DNA from: Terebella lapidaria
Lineage: Eukaryota; Annelida; Polychaeta; Terebellida; Terebellidae
Length of the DNA stretch: 64,000 nucleotides
Direction of reading: 5' to 3'
NCBI GenBank assembly: GCA_949152475.1
Contig: OX424556.1
Coordinates: forward strand, 55,572,451 to 55,636,450
In this document: positions 58,499 through 64,000 of the stretch, one piece after another
How positions within the stretch are numbered: position 1 is the first letter of the stretch
Layout of the letters: every line of letters begins with the position of its first letter
Made by a program: the position numbers and the translations under genes
The notes under the pieces: model-generated
The model's database searches: none
Told to the model about the DNA's origin: nothing
What the model saw: only the letters and a program-made list of their open reading frames with translations

Positions 58499-59457
58499 CC
58501 TTCCTTCCATATCGGTTAGGTTATAGGCGCTTATTGTTAGGGGTATAACGCTGATATAGAGCCGTGACGTTAGCTTTAAATGCGCATATTTGCTACTGCC
58601 TATTACCAACCACCGATATAATTGTAATTTAAACTGCTGTGAAAGATTTGTAGCTTATAGGTAAGATAGATCCTATGGAACATATTCCAAGTAATGTAAG
58701 GCAGTTGGACCTGATTTTCTAGGAATTTTGTCCACCACAATGTATATTTCTTTACTGGGCTTATTTCTCATTTATACCAATCATGCATTGTTCTCCGACC
58801 TGCGGCCCTACTATTGTATCGCAGAACGAAACACTAATTTCGCTATTGGCGACGCCATTTAGAAATATGGGCAGTGGTAGCATCGAATGCAATCGAAATG
58901 CACATTCTACAGCAATGTCCAACGACCATAATCTCATGGAATATAAAAACTGCGTTATATTTGAACGAGTATGTTCAAATTTATGCAAACATTTATTATG
59001 CATACCTTCATAAACGTGTTCATGTGTCTGGAAAGTAAACATTCCAGAACCATTCGGTTAAGTGTTCATGGCACTGGTTAGTGTTAAACTTGGGATAATT
59101 TATGGAGCGGCTGAGACGAAATTCAAGTGTCATTAAAAATCGAAACAGTCTCATCGTAACTTGCTATCTGTCATCCAAGATCCGATGTCTATTGTGCACC
59201 TTTCCCTTTTGCCACACATTCTACCTTATAATCACACAACAGTATTGCATGTCCATTAAATGACATCACGGAACTTTGACACAATAGTTGCTAAATGATT
59301 ACCGAGACAGCAGCGCTGAAATACACACGTATTTCGTGGAAGCGCCGTACCATCCGTCATCTCGCTGTAACTCTACAGATATTTGTAGGGTTATACGGTT
59401 CAGAGTGCGTACATAAATTTGTGTTGATTTCCTTGCTTGGAGGTAGTCCTTATGTTT
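58499..59457. other. No recognisable feature
   Basis: About 950 bp of unassigned sequence between two mobile elements. Short opposing frames at 58,761-59,042 have no recognised domain. Confidence 0.4.
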
Positions 59458-59494
59458 ACCCTCGCCCCGATAGGGACAGAGGGTATTGCAATTG

Positions 59495-59550
59495 GGTCTG
59501 TCCGTTTGTATGTCTGTTTGTTTGTTTGTCTGTCTGTCTGTCCGCGCGCA
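59495..59550 (+). repeat. TGTC/TTTG microsatellite
   Basis: gtctgtccgtttgtatgtct then gtttgtttgtttgtctgtct, directly after the left end of element F. A similar tract occupies the same place in element G (about 23,510-23,545). Confidence 0.9.
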
Positions 59551-59689
59551 TATCTCAAAGGAGAATGGTCCGATCAACATGAAACTTATAGGGATGAAGC
59601 GGTATCTCAGTGGCTCGGTCCTCCTCAAATCTGGTCAAATTCGGACAAAAACTGTTGCCATGGCAACGGAAAATGTAAAAATCAATAAT

Positions 59690-60690
59690 TGACCATAACT
59701 CCGGTTCTATTCAAGATAAATTTTTCTAACTAATTTTGTATTTTTCTATGGCCAATTCCTGATCATCTGATATATGGCCCGTGGTCGTACGACCAAAACT
59801 CTCCATTATCGCCCGATGTCTAAAAATTGGGGGTCACGGTTTCAATTTTTTTTGGCCAGCGACGTTTCAGTGCAAATGTCTGCGCTCATAACTCAAAGGC
59901 AAACGGCCCGATCGATTTGAAATTTATAGGGCAAGAGTGCTATGGTGCTGGCTCATTCCCTTCAGAATTTTGCCAAAATCAGATGAAAACGGTTGCCATG
60001 GCAACGGAAAAAAGAAAATCACATAATTGGCTTTAACTCCGGTTCTACTCGATATTAATTTTTCCAACTATTTATGTATTTTTCTTTGGCCATTTCCCGA
60101 TCGTATGGTGTACGACCGATGGTCGTACGACGAAAACTCTCCATTATCGCCCGATGTCGAAAAATCGGGGGTCACGATTTCAGTTATTTTTGGCCAGCGA
60201 CGTTTCAGTGCAAATGTCTGTGCTCATAACTCAAAGGCAAACGGTCCGATCGATTTGAAATTTATAGAACTAGAGTGCTATGATTGTGGCTTAGACCCTT
60301 CAAAATTTTGCCAAAATCGGATGAAAACGGTTGCCATGGCAACGGAAAAAAAGAAAATCACATAATTGGCTCTAACTCCGGTTCTATATGATATTAATTT
60401 TTTCCAACTATTTTTGTATTTTTCTTTGGCCAATTCCCGATCGTTTGGTGTACGACCGATGGTCGTACGACGAAAACTCTCCATTATCGCCGGATGTCGA
60501 AAAATTGGGGGTCACGATTTCGGTTATTTTTGGCCAGCGGCGTTTCAGTGCAAATGTCTGCGCTCATAACTCAAAGGCAAACGGTCCGATAGATTTGAAA
60601 TTTATAGGGCTGGAGTGCTATGGTAATGGCTCAGTCCCTTTCAAATTTTGCCAAAATCGGGTGAAAACGGTTGCCATGGCAACTGAAAAA
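59690..60690 (+). repeat. 339-bp tandem units of element F (about three)
   Basis: ccataactccggttct, gctttaactccggttct and gctctaactccggttct mark units starting near 59,692, 60,030 and 60,369, a spacing of 338-339. Each unit has cattatcgcccga, gtcacgattt, ggccagcgacgtttcagtgc, gctcataactcaaaggcaaa and ggttgccatggcaac. 339 is 3 x 113, so an open frame repeats in each unit (VTISVIFGQRRFSANVC...). Confidence 0.9.
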
Positions 60691-60829
60691 ATTAGCCCAA
60701 TGGGCTAGTAAGGTTACCGGAGAAATATACAGAGTTAAGCCGAGAAAGTTGAAAGTCAAATTCAAGGTGACCACTGAAATCGCCATATCTCTAACCGTGA
60801 AAATGGGATCAAAGGTTAAATTCTAGATC

Positions 60830-62515
60830 ACCAAACTATTCAGCATACATCATTTCCTATATGTTCACTATGGACCCCTAAGCTGTAAATTTGATGATAA
60901 GCGAGATATAAGCCATTTTGTAATCTGACTTTGAAAATAAAGTGACTGACCTTGAAATTTAGGTCAAAGGTCAAATTCAATATCATTAAAATATTCAGAA
61001 TAGATCATTTCCTATATGTTCACAATTGATTCCTAAGCTGTAAAGTCGATAATAAGCAAGATATTAGCCATTTTGTCCTGTTGACCTTGAAAATGAGGTC
61101 AAAGGTCAAATTCAAGGTCATGAGAATTTTCAGCATATATCATTTCCTATATGTTCACAATTAATTCCTAAGCTGTAAAGTCGCTAATAAGCAAGATATT
61201 GGCCATTTTGTCCTGTGACCTTGAAAATAGGTCAAAGGTCAAATTCAAGGTCACGAGCATTTTCAGCATATATCATTTCCTATATGTTCACAATTGATTC
61301 CTAAGCTGTAAAGTCGCTAATAAGCAAGATATTGGCCATTTTGTCCTGTGACCTTGAAAATAGGTCAAAGGTCAAATTCAAGGTCACGAGCATTTTCAGC
61401 ATATATCATTTCCTATATGTTCACAATTGATTCCTAAGCTGTAAAGTCGCTAATAAGCAAGATATTGGCCATTTTGTCCTGTGACCTTGAAAATGAGGTC
61501 AAAGGTCAAATTCAAGGTCACGAGAATATTCAGCATATATCATTTCCCATATGTTCACAATTGATTCCTAAGCTGTAAAGTCGATAATAAGCGAGATATC
61601 AGCAATTTTGTCCTGTGACCTTGGAAATGAGGTCAAAGGTCAAATTCAAGGACATGAGAATATTCTGCGTATATCATTTCCTATATGTTCACAATTGATT
61701 CCTAAGCTGTAAAGTCGATAATAAGCGAGATCTTAGCCATTTTGTCATGTGACCTTCAAAATGAGGTCAAAGGTCAAATTCAAGGTCATGAGAATTTTCA
61801 GCATATATCATTTCCTATATGTTCACAATTGATTTCTAAGCTGTTAAGTCGCTGATAAGCAAGATATTGGCCATTTTGTACTGTGACCTTGAAAATAAGG
61901 TCAAAGGTCAAATTCAAGGTCACGAGAATTTTCAGCATATATCATTTCGTATATGTTCACAATTGATTCCTAAGCTGTAAAATCGCTAATAAGCAAGATA
62001 TTGGCCAATTTGTCCTGTGACCTTGAAAATGAGGTCAAAGGTCAAATTCAAGGTCATGAGAATATTCAGCATATATCATTTCCTATATGTTCACAATCGA
62101 TTCCTAAGCTGTAAAGTCGCTAATAAGCAAGATATTGGCCATTTTGTCCTGTGACCTTGAAAATGAGGTCAAAGCTCAAATTCAAGGCCACGAGAATATT
62201 CAGCATATATCATTTCCTATATGTTCACAATTGATTCCTAAGCTGTAAAGTCGATAATAAGCGAGATATTAGCAATTTTGTCCTGCGACCTTGGAAATGA
62301 GGTCAAAGGTCAAATTCAAGGTCACGAAAATATTCAGCATATATCATTTCCTATATGTTCACAATTGATTCCTAAACTGTAAAGTCGATAATAAGCGAGA
62401 TATTAGCCATTTTGTCATGTGACCTTGAAAATGAGGTCAAAGGTCAAATTCAAGGTCACAAGAATATTCAGCATATATCATTTCCTATATGTCCACAATT
62501 CATTCCTAGTCTCTA
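60830..62515 (+). repeat. ~134-bp satellite array inside element C (about 12 units)
   Basis: The motif cctaagctg recurs at 61,032, 61,167, 61,300 and 61,433, giving periods of 133-135. Units starting near 61,167 and 61,300 are almost identical and share a taggtcaaagg variant, so local unit duplication is recent. Confidence 0.92.
61082..61120 (+). promoter_or_regulatory. Nuclear-receptor-type half-site cluster (one satellite unit)
   Basis: TGACCT (61,082), 8-bp spacer, AGGTCA (61,096): an everted repeat ER8. AGGTCA A AGGTCA (61,096-61,108): a DR1, the arrangement bound by RXR/HNF4/COUP-TF types. TCAAGGTCA (61,112-61,120): an extended half-site of the NR5A/ERR type. The motif match is direct. 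Binding in vivo is not shown. Most units of all five element copies carry variants of this cluster. Confidence 0.4.
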
Positions 62516-62937
62516 ATTTCAATATTAAGTGAGATATTAGGCTTAATGTGTCCCATTATAAAGCATAGGAGAATTTAACATGGGAAAGTCCCATTTGGGC
62601 TGAATTTGGGCCCAAAATGGCCCACTTCGAGCGATTCAAGGGCAACGAAATTTATACATGTCACAGGGGTACATAGGAGGAGTGTCATGCATTAATGAGA
62701 AAAAAAGTTACTGAACAGATTTTGAGAAAACGACCGTCGAAGTCCAAAATTGGCCATTTTTCGACGAAAACGGCCGCTCTGACCTTGAAACCAAGGTCAG
62801 AGGTCAAATTCAAGGTCACGACAATATTCAGCATATATCATTTCCTATATGTCTTTTGATTCCTAGTCTCTAATCTCAATATTAAGTGAGATATTAGGCT
62901 TTAATGTGTCCCATTATAAAGCATAGGAGAATTTAAC

Positions 62938-63168
62938 ATGGGAAAGTTCCATTTGGGCCGAGTTTGGGCCAAAATGGCCCTCTTCGAGCGATTCAAGCGC
63001 AACGAAATTTATAGACATCATAGAAGTACATATGAGGAGTCTTATGTATCAAAGAGAAAAAAAGTTACTGAACAGATTTTGAGAAAATGGCCGCCAAAGT
63101 CCAAAATCAGGCCTTTTTCGTCGAAAACGACCGCCATTTTGAAGAAAAAGCGAAAATCAAAAAACTAA
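62938..63168 (+). other. 76-codon basic frame in element C
   Basis: Opens MGKFHLGRVWAKMALFERF and closes KKKRKSKN, colinear with 7797-8027. The first module copy in the same element (from 62,580) is shifted and does not stay open over the same length. Confidence 0.2.
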
Positions 63169-63545
63169 AAAATACCTCCTTCTTGAATTATTTTTAAGTA
63201 TTTTTCTGCAAAATTTCAGAAAAATTCGCCCGTAAACAAAAAAGATAAAAATGTGGACGACGACGACGACGGACGACGACGGACGACGACGGACGACAGA
63301 CGCAACGCCATGCCAATAGGTTATCGGACCATAGGGCCGGTAACCTAAAAATAAAATCACATAATTGACTATAACTCCGGTTCTAATCAATATTAAATGT
63401 TCAACCTATTTTTGTATTTTTCTTTGGCCAATTCCCAATCATATGGCGTACAACCGATGGTCTTAAGACCAAAACTCTCAATTATCGCCTAATTTTAGTG
63501 ACTAAATCTGAAGGGCGAGGGTCTGCAATCTCTGATTGTCTCGTT

Positions 63546-64000
63546 GTTTCTGTGTCTCATGAGCATCAAAAGTTTGGTAATCTTTTGATGACATGGAATG
63601 TGAAATGGTATTGAATGTTCATGTTATGTCATTGGAACAAAAAGTAATTGAAAATAGATAAAACCTTTGATGATACATGTCAGATTCGTATTTTGATATT
63701 GTGAATATTTGAACATTATTGTCCTTGGCCTCCGATGATCTCAAGCGGTTGGACTCAGAGTTTCGTCCAGCAAAAATGTGTACATATTCCGGACAGACCT
63801 TCAGATCAAGTATATATTAAACACATAGAAGCCATTTGATGTGTGCCAGTCTGCAGAATTTAAAAAATCATGATGGCATTGTTTATTAAGTCTGATAAAA
63901 TGAAATAATTATATGATTGCACATTGGAAATGCACTGGTATCAATTCATTCATTTATGTGTGAACCTAAAACAAGAAGCACTGTATGTAACGACCGTACA
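63546..64000. other. No recognisable feature
   Basis: AT-rich sequence to the window end. No array anchor, transposon end or open frame of note. Confidence 0.4.

Larger units (their letters stand above)
60691..63348 (+). mobile_element. Satellite-bearing TIR/hairpin element C (nested)
   Basis: Left end TTAGCCCAATGGGCTAG then GGTTACCGGA. Right end hairpin at 63,319-63,345, then CCTAA. It sits inside a unit of element F: catggcaactgaaaaa precedes it and taaaatcacataattga follows, and these are contiguous in other F units. It holds the longest, most regular satellite array of the window, two tandem right-hand modules (62,510-62,790 and 62,868-63,170) and a GGACGAC tract. Youngest member of its family here, judged by regularity. 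Confidence 0.9.
59458..63545 (+). mobile_element. ACCCTC-ended element F, split by element C
   Basis: The left end ACCCTCGCCC (59,458-59,467) is exactly inverted by GGGCGAGGGT (63,513-63,522). Subterminal gagggtattgcaattgg and gagggtctgcaatctct also correspond, and the end may extend to ctgattgtctcg (63,544). A (TGTC)n/(TTTG)n tract follows the left end. The interior is 339-bp tandem units, interrupted at 60,691 by element C and resumed at 63,349. No transposase is seen. Same family as 23,471-24,975. Confidence 0.85.

Noticed and set aside
60830-62515. Regular repeats as a CRISPR-like array
   Set aside because: Units are ~134 bp head to tail with no unique spacers, in eukaryotic DNA with introns and LINEs.
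1-64000. LTR retrotransposons or retrovirus-like remnants
   Set aside because: No paired direct LTRs, gag-pol order, protease or RNase H/integrase motifs were seen. All RT sequence is of LINE type.

Overview
The window is AT-rich animal DNA made almost entirely of repeats. It has canonical GT-AG introns, several LINE classes, DNA-transposon-like elements and old tandem duplications. My best guess is a marine invertebrate, perhaps a mollusc, because the 'aaggtcaaattcaaggtca' satellite-bearing elements look like ones I associate with molluscan genomes. That is memory, not proof. No intact host protein-coding gene, tRNA, rRNA, CRISPR array, LTR element or other virus-like fossil is supported.

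From about 1 to 46,000 the substrate is an old, diverged tandem array. Six anchor sequences (called U, P, Q, R, S, T here) recur in the same order about every 3 kb, for example at 8845, 9345, 10060, 10600, 10700 and 11090. They recur fully or partly from 12,050, 21,250, 28,725, 38,240 and 41,980. The Q part carries a hydrophobic, exon-like module that ends in an LTHESQ-LSP motif. It is open in some copies and broken in most. Comparing two paralogous blocks (18.3-22.6 kb and 32.2-40.0 kb) fixes the ends of later insertions.

Insertions into the array are: a cluster of TIR/hairpin elements carrying ~134-bp satellites (3.4-8.4 kb, and 40.1-41.4 kb with a second element inside it); a 5'-truncated L1/Tx1-like LINE with 28-bp target duplications (13,598-15,667); a ~1.5 kb hairpin-ended element (19.1-20.6 kb, with a short inverted relative at 1.8-2.1 kb); an ACCCTC-ended element (23.5-25.0 kb); a CR1/L2/Jockey-like LINE tail (26.9-27.8 kb, minus); a nearly complete two-ORF LINE (33.2-38.0 kb, minus); and a LINE ORF1 scrap (43.1-43.5 kb).

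From 46 to 52.6 kb there are only diverged dispersed repeats, some inverted relative to one another. At 52,669-58,498 lies the most striking object, a 5.8 kb segment bounded by long inverted repeats. Each arm contains two palindromes. Inside are an intron-bearing, decayed RecQ-family helicase gene (plus strand) and, converging on it, exons resembling a DUF6589-type transposon protein (minus strand). I read this as a helicase-carrying DNA transposon, possibly Academ-like.

The right end (59.5-63.5 kb) is a nested pair. An element with 339-bp tandem units has been split by a 2.66 kb satellite-bearing element. Each ~134-bp satellite unit contains nuclear-receptor-type half-sites: an everted repeat with 8-bp spacer, a DR1, and an extended TCAAGGTCA site.
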